A program made the translations under genes and the position numbers. This document shows positions 20,601 through 30,700 of a DNA stretch of 64,000 nt, piece by piece. The stretch comes from Halictus rubicundus (Eukaryota > Arthropoda > Insecta > Hymenoptera > Halictidae), in assembly GCF_050948215.1 (NCBI RefSeq), contig NW_027488949.1, positions 62,001 through 126,000 of the forward strand, written 5' to 3'. The notes under the pieces are model-generated. The model worked only from the letters and a program-made list of their open reading frames with translations. It was not told the DNA's origin and made no database searches. Numbering within the stretch: position 1 is the first letter of the stretch; each line of letters starts with the position of its first letter.

Positions 20601-22425
20601 CCTAGACGATTTTCGACGTGATATCACTGTAATATAGACGGTTTCTAACAATATATATCATAACACCAAACTCGCTACAATTATTATTTATCGAGTTATT
20701 AGCAAATAATGGACGGATGTACTACTCCGTCGACAAAACTCTGGAAATTTTTCTAAGTCCCACCGCTAAGAGGAAACTTTTTCCGTATCGGTCCTAGACG
20801 ATTTTCGACGTGATATCACTGTAATATAGACGGTTTCTAACAATATATATCATAACACCAAACTCGCTACAATTATTATTTATCGAGTTATTAGCAAATA
20901 ATGGACGGATGTACTACTCCGTCGACAAAACTCTGGAAATTTTTCCAAGTCCCACCGCTAAGAGGAAACTTTTTCCGTATCGGTCCTAGACGATTTTCGA
21001 CGTGATATCACTGTAATATAGACGGTTTCTAACAATATATATCATAACACCAAACTCGCTACAATTATTATTTATCGAGTTATTAGCAAATAATGGACGG
21101 ATGTACTACTCCGTCGACAAAACTCTGGAAATTTTTCTAAGTCCCACCGCTAAGAGGAAACTTTTTCCGTATCGGTCCTAGACGATTTTCGACGTGATAT
21201 CACTGTAATATAGACGGTTTCTAACAATATATATCATAACACCAAACTCGCTACAATTATTATTTATCGAGTTATTAGCAAATAATGGACGGATGTACTA
21301 CTCCGTCGACAAAACTCTGGAAATTTTTCTAAGTCCCACCGCTAAGAGGAAACTTTTTCCGTATCGGTCCTAGACGATTTTCGACGTGATATCACTGTAA
21401 TATAGACGGTTTCTAACAATATATATCATAACACCAAACTCGCTACAATTATTATTTATCGAGTTATTAGCAAATAATGGACGGATGTACTACTCCGTCG
21501 GACGTTCGACGAAAATTTTTCTAAGTCCCACCGCTAAGAGGAAACTTTTTCCGTATCGGTCCTAGACGATTTTCGACGTGATATCACTGTAATATAGACG
21601 GTTTCTAACAATATATATCATAACACCAAACTCGCTACAATTATTATTTATCGAGTTATTAGCAAATAATGGACGGATGTACTACTCCGTCGACAAAACT
21701 CTGGAAATTTTTCTAAGTCCCACCGCTAAGAGGAAACTTTTTCCGTATCGGTCCTAGACGATTTTCGACGTGATATCACTGTAATATAGACGGTTTCTAA
21801 CAATATATATCATAACACCAAACTCGCTACAATTATTATTTATCGAGTTATTAGCAAATAATGGACGGATGTACTACTCCGTCGACAAAACTCTGGAAAT
21901 TTTTCTAAGTCCCACCGCTAAGAGGAAACTTTTTCCGTATCGGTCCTAGACGATTTTCGACGTGATATCACTGTAATATAGACGGTTTCTAACAATATAT
22001 ATCATAACACCAAACTCGCTACAATTATTATTTATCGAGTTATTAGCAAATAATGGACGGATGTACTACTCCGTCGGACGTTCGACGAAAATTTTTCTAA
22101 GTCCCACCGCTAAGAGGAAACTTTTTCCGTATCGGTCCTAGACGATTTTCGACGTGATATCACTGTAATATAGACGGTTTCTAACAATATATATCATAAC
22201 ACCAAACTCGCTACAATTATTATTTATCGAGTTATTAGCAAATAATGGACGGATGTACTACTCCGTCGACAAAACTCTGGAAATTTTTCTAAGTCCCACC
22301 GCTAAGAGGAAACTTTTTCCGTATCGGTCCTAGACGATTTTCGACGTGATATCACTGTAATATAGACGGTTTCTAACAATATATATCATAACACCAAACT
22401 CGCTACAATTATTATTTATCGAGTT
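14627..22425. repeat. 192-bp satellite array, block 2 (40.6 monomers)
   Basis: This is the most uniform block; most monomers match the main consensus. Deviations are few: the GTCGGACGTTCGACG variant at about 15931, 18235, 21499 and 22075, and TTTTTCCAAG for TTTTTCTAAG at about 16913, 17489, 19217, 19793, 20369 and 20945. The block ends in GAGTT where the second retrotransposon is inserted. Together with block 3, minus the duplicated AGTT, it makes exactly 98 monomers (18,816 bp). No gene is visible. Confidence 0.97.
15931..20538. repeat. Higher-order repeat of 12 monomers (2304 bp), two copies
   Basis: The GTCGGACGTTCG mark at 15931 is followed by TTTTTCCAAG at +982 and +1558. The same mark at 18235 (2304 bp = 12 monomers later) is again followed at +982 and +1558. 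Extra CCAAG monomers at +2134 and +2710 occur only after the second mark, at 576-bp (3-monomer) steps, suggesting local 3-monomer duplication. Only two mark types support this, so boundaries are approximate. Confidence 0.65.
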
Positions 22426-22985
22426 TTTGGTATGTGTTTTGGTTTGGATGTTAAATAGAGAATTCACCCAATATACCAATAAACATTTATTAAATGAACA
22501 ACAAAAACTTAACGACGTAACAAGCAACAACAAATGAAATAACAATGAAACAACTGACGGCGAATGAACTGACAAACTGACTTTACAGACTGACCTGAAC
22601 TAACGGACCTTACAGACCTACCTTTCATCCGTCAGAAACCGTGCTTATATCTAGTCCCCCGCGCCTCCAGAAATTTCCTTCGAACAAGGAAACTTCTGGA
22701 GTGGGGATGTCGCTTCCTGTACGTGCCCCTTGGAGAAAGTTCGTGTCCTTGCACCGAACATCCGTGTCCTGGCGAAAGTCAAGGGTTGGCGGCCAAATGT
22801 GCACGCCAAGGAAAAACCCCGAACCTGGTCGCCAAATGTGCACCCCAGGTAGGAACTGACTTCCGGCGACTAAGTGTGCGCTCGGGAAAAGCTTGGGCCT
22901 GGCGACCAAGTGCGTCCAAGGTCCCAGCCTGCAAACGACGCTCCTACCTGGGTCCGATGAACCCTTCTCCAAGGGGTCCGCCACA
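22426..22985 (-). repeat. 3' LTR of CsRn1-like element (560 bp)
   Basis: A direct repeat of 27224-27782. In element orientation it starts TGTGGCGGACC and ends CATACCAAA, not the usual CA. It carries an ATATAAG box (near 22645-22651) and AATAAA (22486-22491) in the expected order. A near-perfect 33-bp inverted repeat lies at 22667-22699 (CCAGAA-A-TTTCCTT / AAGGAAA-C-TTCTGG) just upstream of the TATA box. Four imperfect 36-38-bp repeats built on GGTCGCCAAATGTGCAC lie at about 22770-22925. Confidence 0.93.
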
Positions 22986-22998
22986 TCACCCCCCTACC
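22986..22998 (-). other. Polypurine tract of CsRn1-like element
   Basis: On the minus strand GGTAGGGGGGTGA directly precedes the 3' LTR. It has 11 purines in 13 bases including a G6 run, which is the expected plus-strand primer. The 184 bp between it and the pol stop hold no recognisable feature. Confidence 0.8.
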
Positions 22999-23182
22999 AG
23001 TGCCAACGACCCTAATAAACGAGATAATATATATACCTATATTCTACACTATTGCTGTATTCTACCGTGAATATAAATCAAAGTACTAACCCTAACCTAC
23101 AATAATACAAACTTAACCACTACTGTTGGGTAACTACCTAAATACAGAATAACGAATAGAGTATATACAGAAACTCTTATTT

Positions 23183-26100
23183 CTAAAAAACGGCCTGGTA
23201 CCTATCCGGAAATCGAACGCGCCTACCGCTGCGAGTTGTAAATCGCGCATCCGTTGGCGCTTGATCTCGATTGTTGACTCTACTTCTATTTTCGGTATAA
23301 ACAATAATTTCGCTGTGAGGTACCTGACTATGGGGGCTTTGCTCGATATTGCTATTATTGTCATCGTCAGCCAATACAAACGCAGGTTTAATCCTGTCGA
23401 TGGAAACCGTTACTCGTTTCCCACCGATATCTATTACGAAAGTTTTGTCGCCACGTTGCAGTACTTTATATGGGCCATCATATGTTGGATATAATGAGCT
23501 TTTTAACGCATCGTGCCGCAGGAACACATATGGGACAGTATCCAATTCTTTAAAAATGAATGTTTTGCGCTCGCCGTGTCGAATCACTGGGGAAGGTCTC
23601 ACTTTCGACATTCGTCTCCGAAACTCTTCAACCCATACCGACGATGCTTCAATCCTGGACGAAACGAAAAATTCGCCAGGTAACCTGATACCTGTCCCAT
23701 AAACCATTTCTGCGGCCGTTGCTCCCAAATCCTCTTTAACACTTGACCGTACACCGAGCAGGACCACAGGTAAGGTCTCTACCCAATCATCGGTCGCGTG
23801 GCATTTTATTGCTGTCTTAAGCTGACGATGAAATCTTTCCACCATACCATTTGCTTGCGGATGGTAGGCGGTCGTTTTAAGGTGGTCTGTCCCTATTATC
23901 TGTGCGAGCTCTTTAAACAGGTGCGACTCGAATTGGCGTCCCTGATCTGTTGTAATTCTCAAAGGTACCCCAAAACGTGCAATCCATGTACTAATAAAAA
24001 CGCTCGCAACGGTTTTCGCGTCGATTTCTGCAATCGGTACGGCTTCCGGCCACCGCGAAAAACGATCGATCATAGTAAAAATATATCTAAAACCGCGACA
24101 ATAGGGTAATGGACCAACTAAATCTATATGTACATGTTCGAATCTGCTGCCGGTGGTGTCGAAATTTCCAACCGGAGCGGACACATGTCTTGATACTTTC
24201 GCGCGTTGGCACTGGATACAACAACGCGCCCATTTTCTGCAGTCGACGTTAACCGATGGCCAAACGAACCGTCGCGAAACTAATTTCTGCGTCGTCCTAA
24301 TCCCGGGATGCGACATCCCGTGCAGCGCATCAAAAATGCTGCGTCTCAAACAATTAGGAACGTACGGTCTGACCCATCCGTTAGCAACGTCGCATACTAA
24401 ATAAACATTTTGGTCCGGAAAATATATTTTGTTCAACTGAAGGGATGTTGAATTTGTATTAAGCATTTCTGTTAATTCAAGATCGCTCTCTTGCTCTTTT
24501 GCTAAAACACTATGATCGGGAATTGCTGTAATTGCCTCTATCCTCGACAATGCATCTGCAACACTGTTGTCTATACCTTTAATATGTAATATCCGCGTAG
24601 TGAATTGTCCAATAAAGTCTAAATATCTAAATTGTCGAGGTGAACATTTATCCAAATTCTGTTGAAAGGCGAACGTAAGAGGCTTGTGATCGGTAAACAA
24701 AATGAAATTTCGGCCTTCTATAAAATGCTTAAATCTTTTTACCGCTATGTAAGCTGCCAGCAATTCTCGATCATATGCACTGTACTTTTTCTGTGCTTCC
24801 GTAAGGGATTTTGCGCTGAATGCCAATGGTTGCCAAATTTTGTCAACCTTCTGCTGAATCACTGCTCCAACAGCAACATCCGATGCATCTACCACGATGC
24901 TAATCGGTGCCCCTGGAGCAGGATGCACTAACAAAGTTGCATCAGCAAGAGTCGTCTTGGCTAATGCAAATGCTTTTTCACTTTCGCTAGACCAGGCTAT
25001 AGTTTCCGAACTTCTCTTTGATCCCTTCAGTAAATTATTTAACGGATGCAAAATGTTTGCTACGTTTGGTATGAAACGGCGATAGAAATTAATCATACCT
25101 AGGAATCTACGTAGCTCTTTAATTGTTTGCGGACGCGGGAATTTGGTAATGCTATCGACCCGTTCAGCCATCGGTTTGACGCCTTCCTTATTCACCGAAT
25201 ACCCCAGGAATGAAATTTCCTCGACCCCGAAAATGCATTTTCCCGGGTTAATAACGACACCGTATTCTAAAAACCGGTCAAATAAAATTCTCAAATGTTT
25301 TTCGTGTTCCTGGTCGTTATTCGATGCAATAAGGAAATCGTCGACATACGCGTAAACAAAATCTAAATCGCGTATGATTCCGTCTACGAAACGCTGACAC
25401 GTTTGCGCCGCGTTTCTCAACCCGAATGGCGTAACTAAAAATTCGAATAACCCGAATGGCGTCGCGATTGCCGTTTTTTCCACGTCCTGCGTCGCGACAG
25501 GAATCTGATGATACGCCCGAACTAGATCGATTTTCGAAAAAACTGACTTCCCGTGAAGTCTCTGCCCGAAATCTTCGATGTGTGGAGGCGTATATCTATC
25601 AGGTACGGTTCTCGCGTTTAGTGCTCGGTAGTCGCCGCACGGACGCAATGTCCCGTCCTTTTTTAAAACTACGTGTAACGGCGAGGCCCATGGGCTTTTG
25701 GAGGGACGGATAATGCCTTGCCGAAGCATGAGGTCAAATTCCGCCCTCACCTCTTTCAAACGATCCGGTGCCAATCGTCGTGGCTTACAATAAACCGGCG
25801 GTCCCGACGTTGTCTCGATATAGTGTTCCACGCTGTGTCTTACCGCTTTTCTCCTGAAGACCGGCGGGCGGGTCAACTCTGGATATTCCCTGAGTAGACC
25901 GTGGTACCTCGAATCCCCGGTGATGGTCCTTATTGTCGGCTCGCTCCCTGGTGCTGGTGCTCCTGCCACGAACAATGACGTTGTCGCGTCGATCAAACGT
26001 TGATGTCGAGGATCCACCAGTAGGTTATAATGCGCCAGGAAGTCCATTCCTATGATCGGGGTTTCCACATCCGCGATCACGAAATCCCATAGGAACTCCC

Positions 26101-26419
26101 GACGTAGCGAGAAACTCAATCGCATGGCCATGGTACCATACGTCTTGATTCTCGACCCATTTGCGGCACAAAGTTCATACGTGTCTTCTTTCACGCGCCG
26201 GTCCACACCTGAACGCGGGAAAACACACAAATCCGCACCAGTGTCTATCAAGAAACGTGTCTTCGTAATGGAGTCCTTTACAAATATCCGGCCGCTCTTA
26301 GGACCACCGCACGCAGCCGCCTCAGATGACGACGGTCCCGTTAGTTTTCCTGCCAATTGCAGGGTTTGATGCAACGGTGTGCGTCCTTTCCAAACTTGAA
26401 ATGGTACTTGCATAGCCAT
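23183..26419 (-). CDS. Pol polyprotein of CsRn1-like Ty3/gypsy element (1078 codons)
   Basis: This frame encodes protease, reverse transcriptase, RNase H and integrase. Protease has DTGAD at 59-63. Reverse transcriptase spans about 205-395 with D298 and YVDD at 358-361. RNase H has D511, E552, D577 and VADALSR at 620-626. The integrase finger is H700, H704, C734, C737; the DD35E triad is D766, D825, E861; a GPY/F module (YDGPYKV) lies near 980. All key residues are present and no stop interrupts. The frame is -1 relative to gag and overlaps its last 79 nt. A TAA in the pol frame lies directly before the first ATG, so that ATG is probably not the true start: pol is most likely made by -1 frameshifting in the overlap, perhaps at GGAAAAC just before the gag stop. 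Confidence 0.95.
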   Translation of the reverse strand: MAMQVPFQVWKGRTPLHQTLQLAGKLTGPSSSEAAACGGPKSGRIFVKDSITKTRFLIDTGADLCVFPRSGVDRRVKEDTYELCAANGSRIKTYGTMAMRLSFSLRREFLWDFVIADVETPIIGMDFLAHYNLLVDPRHQRLIDATTSLFVAGAPAPGSEPTIRTITGDSRYHGLLREYPELTRPPVFRRKAVRHSVEHYIETTSGPPVYCKPRRLAPDRLKEVRAEFDLMLRQGIIRPSKSPWASPLHVVLKKDGTLRPCGDYRALNARTVPDRYTPPHIEDFGQRLHGKSVFSKIDLVRAYHQIPVATQDVEKTAIATPFGLFEFLVTPFGLRNAAQTCQRFVDGIIRDLDFVYAYVDDFLIASNNDQEHEKHLRILFDRFLEYGVVINPGKCIFGVEEISFLGYSVNKEGVKPMAERVDSITKFPRPQTIKELRRFLGMINFYRRFIPNVANILHPLNNLLKGSKRSSETIAWSSESEKAFALAKTTLADATLLVHPAPGAPISIVVDASDVAVGAVIQQKVDKIWQPLAFSAKSLTEAQKKYSAYDRELLAAYIAVKRFKHFIEGRNFILFTDHKPLTFAFQQNLDKCSPRQFRYLDFIGQFTTRILHIKGIDNSVADALSRIEAITAIPDHSVLAKEQESDLELTEMLNTNSTSLQLNKIYFPDQNVYLVCDVANGWVRPYVPNCLRRSIFDALHGMSHPGIRTTQKLVSRRFVWPSVNVDCRKWARCCIQCQRAKVSRHVSAPVGNFDTTGSRFEHVHIDLVGPLPYCRGFRYIFTMIDRFSRWPEAVPIAEIDAKTVASVFISTWIARFGVPLRITTDQGRQFESHLFKELAQIIGTDHLKTTAYHPQANGMVERFHRQLKTAIKCHATDDWVETLPVVLLGVRSSVKEDLGATAAEMVYGTGIRLPGEFFVSSRIEASSVWVEEFRRRMSKVRPSPVIRHGERKTFIFKELDTVPYVFLRHDALKSSLYPTYDGPYKVLQRGDKTFVIDIGGKRVTVSIDRIKPAFVLADDDNNSNIEQSPHSQVPHSEIIVYTENRSRVNNRDQAPTDARFTTRSGRRVRFPDRYQAVF

Positions 26420-27150
26420 TTATCGGTTTTCATTTTCTCGCGGATGGAAGATCGTGAGGAACTCCTTTGTCTTCTTGGGAAGAATTTCTTTCGCTCCCTG
26501 TCCCGTCCACGGGACAATGCATTAATCTGCATTTGCATTTCCTGCATTTTTACTAGGAGCATCTTCATATCATTGTTGTTTCCCTGGTGCTCCGACACTG
26601 TTGCCACCTTGTTCCTTCCAGGTTGGATCTCGTGGACCTTGTCTGCTATGGCAGCCAACGCGTCACCTGACGTTTCCTTAGTTGCCGCCAATACTTGTTG
26701 TGTCCAGACAGGAAGACGATTCTTCCATATCTCGGTCAGGAATTCGTCATTGACCGAGGTGCCCGCCAACTTCTTGATGTGCCTCCAAAATTGTGTTGGA
26801 GTCCTGTCACCAATTTCTTCGGCTTCTAAAAGTTTACGAACTCTTGTGCCGTCTGAGTCGGACAACCTCTTGATCAATGCTATTTTTATTTGCTCGTATT
26901 TGTCCTCGGCGGGAGGTTTGCAAATAATGTCTTCGACCTCTTCCGAGTATTTCAAGTCCAGTTGCGAAACCACGTAACCGAACTTCACCTCGTCCTTGGT
27001 TATTCCTCCGATCAAGAACTGGGATTCCAGGTGGTTGAACCAAAGTGCAACTTTTTCCGGCCAGAACGGCGGAATCCGCATCGTTGTGACGATCGCGGAC
27101 GTCGTCTCACGACCCGTAGATCCCGAAGAGTTGTTCCGTGGATCCGTCAT
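26341..27150 (-). CDS. Gag protein of CsRn1-like Ty3/gypsy element (269 aa)
   Basis: This is the capsid/nucleocapsid precursor. The N-terminal and middle part (IPPFWPEKVALWFNHLESQF near 27-46, then a helical capsid-like region to about 175) resembles Gag of insect CsRn1-like elements. A basic, Arg/Ser-rich segment lies at about 213-240. The C-terminus carries CKYHFKFGKDAHRCIKPC, a CHCC-type motif in place of CCHC knuckles, at about 247-264. It ends in TAA inside the start of pol. The start ATG is 60 bp from the primer site and is the only sensible one. Expressed in the cytoplasm to form virus-like particles (family knowledge). Confidence 0.92.
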   Translation of the reverse strand: MTDPRNNSSGSTGRETTSAIVTTMRIPPFWPEKVALWFNHLESQFLIGGITKDEVKFGYVVSQLDLKYSEEVEDIICKPPAEDKYEQIKIALIKRLSDSDGTRVRKLLEAEEIGDRTPTQFWRHIKKLAGTSVNDEFLTEIWKNRLPVWTQQVLAATKETSGDALAAIADKVHEIQPGRNKVATVSEHQGNNNDMKMLLVKMQEMQMQINALSRGRDRERKKFFPRRQRSSSRSSIREKMKTDKWLCKYHFKFGKDAHRCIKPCNWQEN

Positions 27151-27209
27151 CGTTCGCTTGTTACGGACCGTATTCGCGCAAGAAACAAAAAATAATATAC
27201 GTGCACAAA

Positions 27210-27222
27210 CACGGGGTCACCA
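27210..27222 (-). other. Primer binding site, tRNA-Trp-like
   Basis: On the minus strand TGGTGACCCCGTG begins one base after the 5' LTR. The first 11 bases equal the classical tRNA-Trp primer site (TGGTGACCCCGACGTG); the following bases diverge. tRNA-Trp priming is known for CsRn1-clade elements, which agrees with the Gag motif. Confidence 0.7.
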
Positions 27223-27223
27223 A

Positions 27224-27782
27224 TTTGGTATGTGTTTTGGTTTGGATGTTAAATAGAGAATTCACCCAATATACCAATAAACATTTATTAAATGAAAACA
27301 AAAACTTAACGACGTAACAAGCAACAACAAATGAAATAACAATGAAACAACTGACGGCGAATGAACTGACAAACTGACTTTACAGACTGACCTGAACTAA
27401 CTGACCTTACAGACTGACCTTTCATCCGTCAGAAACCGTGCTTATATCTAGTCCCCCGCGCCTCCAGAAATTTCCTTCGAACAAGGAAACTTCTGGAGTG
27501 GGGATGTCGCTTCCTGTACGTGCCCCTTGGAGAAAGTTCGTGTCCTTGCACCGAACATCCGTGTCCTGGCGAAAGTCAAGGGTTGGCGGCCAAATGTGCA
27601 CGCCAAGGAAAAACCCCGAACCTGGTCGCCAAATGTGCACCCCAGGTAGGAACTGACTTCCGGCGACTAAGTGTGCGCTCGGGAAAAGCTTGGGCCTGGC
27701 GACCAAGTGCGTCCAAGGTCCCAGCCTGCAAACGACGCTCCTACCTGGGTCCGATGAACCCTTCTCCAAGGGGTCCGCCACA
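27224..27782 (-). repeat. 5' LTR of CsRn1-like element (559 bp)
   Basis: This is the partner of the 560-bp LTR. Differences seen: GAAAAC for GAACAAC (1-bp indel), ACTGACC for ACGGACC, and AGACTGACC for AGACCTACC. The inverted repeat at 27464-27496 and the GCCAAATGTGCAC repeats are unchanged. Confidence 0.93.
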
Positions 27783-30700
27783 AGTTATTAGCAAATAATG
27801 GACGGATGTACTTCTCCGTCGACAAAACTCTGGAAATTTTTCTAAGTCCCACCGCTAAGAGGAAACTTTTTCCGTATCGGTCCTAGACTATTTTCGACGT
27901 GATATCACTGTAATATAGACGGTTTCTAACAATATATATCATAACACCAAACTCGCTACTACTATTATTTACCGAGTTATTAGCAAACAATGGACGGATG
28001 TACTACTCCGTCGGACGTTCGACGAAAATTTTTCTAAGTCCCACCGCTAAGAGGAAACTTTTTCCGTATCGGTCCTAGACGATTTTCGACGTGATATCAC
28101 TGTAATATAGACGGTTTCTAACAATATATATCATAACACCAAACTCGCTACAATTATTATTTATCGAGTTATTAGCAAATAATGGACGGATGTACTACTC
28201 CGTCGACAAAACTCTGGAAATTTTTCTAAGTCCCACCGCTAAGAGGAAACTTTTTCCGTATCGGTCCTAGACGATTTTCGACGTGATATCACTGTAATAT
28301 AGACGGTTTCTAACAATATATATCATAACACCAAACTCGCTACAATTATTATTTATCGAGTTATTAGCAAATAATGGACGGATGTACTACTCCGTCGACA
28401 AAACTCTGGAAATTTTTCTAAGTCCCACAGCTAAGAGGAAACTTTTTCCGTATCGGTCCTAGACGATTTTCGACTTCATATCACTGTAATATAGACGGTT
28501 TCTAACAATATATATCATAACACCAAACTCGCTACAATTATTATTTATCGAGTTATTAGCAAATAATGGACGGATGTACTACTCCGTCGACAAAACTCTG
28601 GAAATTTTTCTAAGTCCCACCGCTAAGAGGAAACTTTTTCCGTATCGGTCCTAGACGATTTTCGACGTGATATCACTGTAATATAGACGGTTTCTAACAA
28701 TATATATCATAACACCAAACTCGCTACAATTATTATTTATCGAGTTATTAGCAAATAATGGACGGATGTACTACTCCGTCGACAAAACTCTGGAAATTTT
28801 TCTAAGTCCCACCGCTAAGAGGAAACTTTTTCCGTATTGGTCCTAGACGATTTTCGACGTGATATCACTGTAATATAGACGGTTTCTAACAATATATATC
28901 ATAACACCAAACTCGCTACAATTATTATTTATCGAGTTATTAGCAAATAATGGACGGATGTGCTACTTCGTCGGACGTTGGACGAAAATTTTTCTAAGTC
29001 CCACCGCCAAGAGGAAACTTTTTCCCTATCGGTCCTAGACGATTTTCGACGTGATATCACTGTAATATAGACGGTTTCTAACAATATATATCATAACACC
29101 AAACTCGCTACAATTATTATTTATCGAGTTATTAGCAAATAATGGACGGATGTACTACTCCGTCGACAAAACTCTGGAAATTTTTCTAAGTCCCACCGCT
29201 AAGAGGAAACTTTTTCCGTATCGGTCCTAGACGATTTTCGACGTGATATCACTGTAATATAGACGGTTTCTAACAATATATATCATAACACCAAACTCGC
29301 TACAATTATTATTTATCGAGTTATTAGCAAATAATGGACGGATGTGCTACTCCGTCGACAAAACTCTGGAAATTTTTCTAAGTCCCACCGCTAAGAGGAA
29401 ACTTTTTCCGTATCGGTCCTAGACGATTTTCGACGTGATATCACTGTAATATAGACGGTTTCTAACAATATATATCATAACACCAAACTCGCTACAATTA
29501 TTATTTATCGAGTTATTAGCAAATAATGGACGGATGTACTACTCCGTCGACAAAACTCTGGAAATTTTTCTAAGTCCCACCGCTAAGAGGAAACTTTTTC
29601 CGTATCGGTCCTAGACGATTTTCGACGTGATATCACTGTAATATAGACGGTTTCTAACAATATATATCATAACACCAAACTCGCTACAATTATTATTTAT
29701 CGAGTTATTAGCAAATAATGGACGGATGGACTACTCCGTCGACAAAACTCTGGAAATTTTTCTAAGTCCCACCGCTAAGAGGAAACTTTTTCCGTATCGG
29801 TCCTAGACGATTTTCGACGTGATATCACTGTAATATAGACGGTTTCTAACAATATATATCATAACACCAAACTCGCTACAATTATTATTTATCGAGTTAT
29901 TAGCAAATAATGGACGGATGTACTACTCCGTCGACAAAACTCTGGAAATTTTTCTAAGTCCCACCGCTAAGAGGAAACTTTTTCCGTATCGGTCCTAGAC
30001 GATTTTCGACTTGATATCACTGTAATATAGACGGTTTCTAACAATATATATCATAACACCAAACTCGCTACAATTATTATTTATCGAGTTATTAGCAAAT
30101 AATGGACGGATGTACTACTCCGTCGACAAAACTCTGGAAATTTTTCTAAGTCCCACCGCTAAGAGGAAACTTTTTCCGTATCGGTCCTAGACGATTTTCG
30201 ACGTGATATCACTGTAATATAGACGGTTTCTAACAATATATATCATAACACCAAACTCGCTACAATTATTATTTATCGAGTTATTAGCAAATAATGGACG
30301 GATGTACTACTCCGTCGACAAAACTCTGGAAATTTTTCTAAGTCCCACCGCTAAGAGGAAACTTTTTCCGTATCGGTCCTAGACGATTTTCGACGTGATA
30401 TCACTGTAATATAGACGGTTTCTAACAATATATATCATAACACCAAACTCGCTACAATTATTATTTATCGAGTTATTAGCAAATAATGGACGGATGTACT
30501 TCTCCGTCGACAAAACTCTGGAAATTTTTCTAAGTCCCACCGCTAAGAGGAAACTTTTTCTGTATCGGTCCTAGACGATTTTCGACGTGATATCACTGTA
30601 ATATAGACGGTTTCTAACAATATATATCATAACACCAAACTAGCTACAATTATTATTTATCGAGTTATTAGCAAATAATTGACGGATGTACTACTCCGTC

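Larger units (their letters stand above)
22426..27782 (-). mobile_element. Complete Ty3/gypsy retrotransposon, CsRn1-like, inserted in satellite
   Basis: This 5357-bp element is flanked by the duplication AGTT (22422-22425 and 27783-27786) of the satellite motif CGAGTTATTAG. It has LTRs of 560 and 559 bp, a tRNA-Trp-like primer site, a clear polypurine tract, and separate intact gag and pol frames. The Gag CHCC-type motif plus the tRNA-Trp primer site are traits known from the CsRn1 clade of Ty3/gypsy (with Kabuki-type insect elements). The LTRs differ by three substitutions and one 1-bp indel, about 0.7%, so the insertion is recent but older than the SAP-Gag gypsy. It lies antisense to the listed strand. 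Confidence 0.95.

Noticed and set aside
22625..22984. 119-codon open frame covering most of the CsRn1-like LTR (again at 27422-27781)
   Set aside because: It begins with GTG at the LTR end, has no ATG start, and its repetitive protein merely reflects the LTR subrepeats. It appears twice because the LTR does.
23088..23100. Telomere-like CTAACCCTAACCTA in the CsRn1-like element
   Set aside because: Only about two units, not tandemly extended, inside the 3' untranslated part of a retrotransposon; chance is sufficient.
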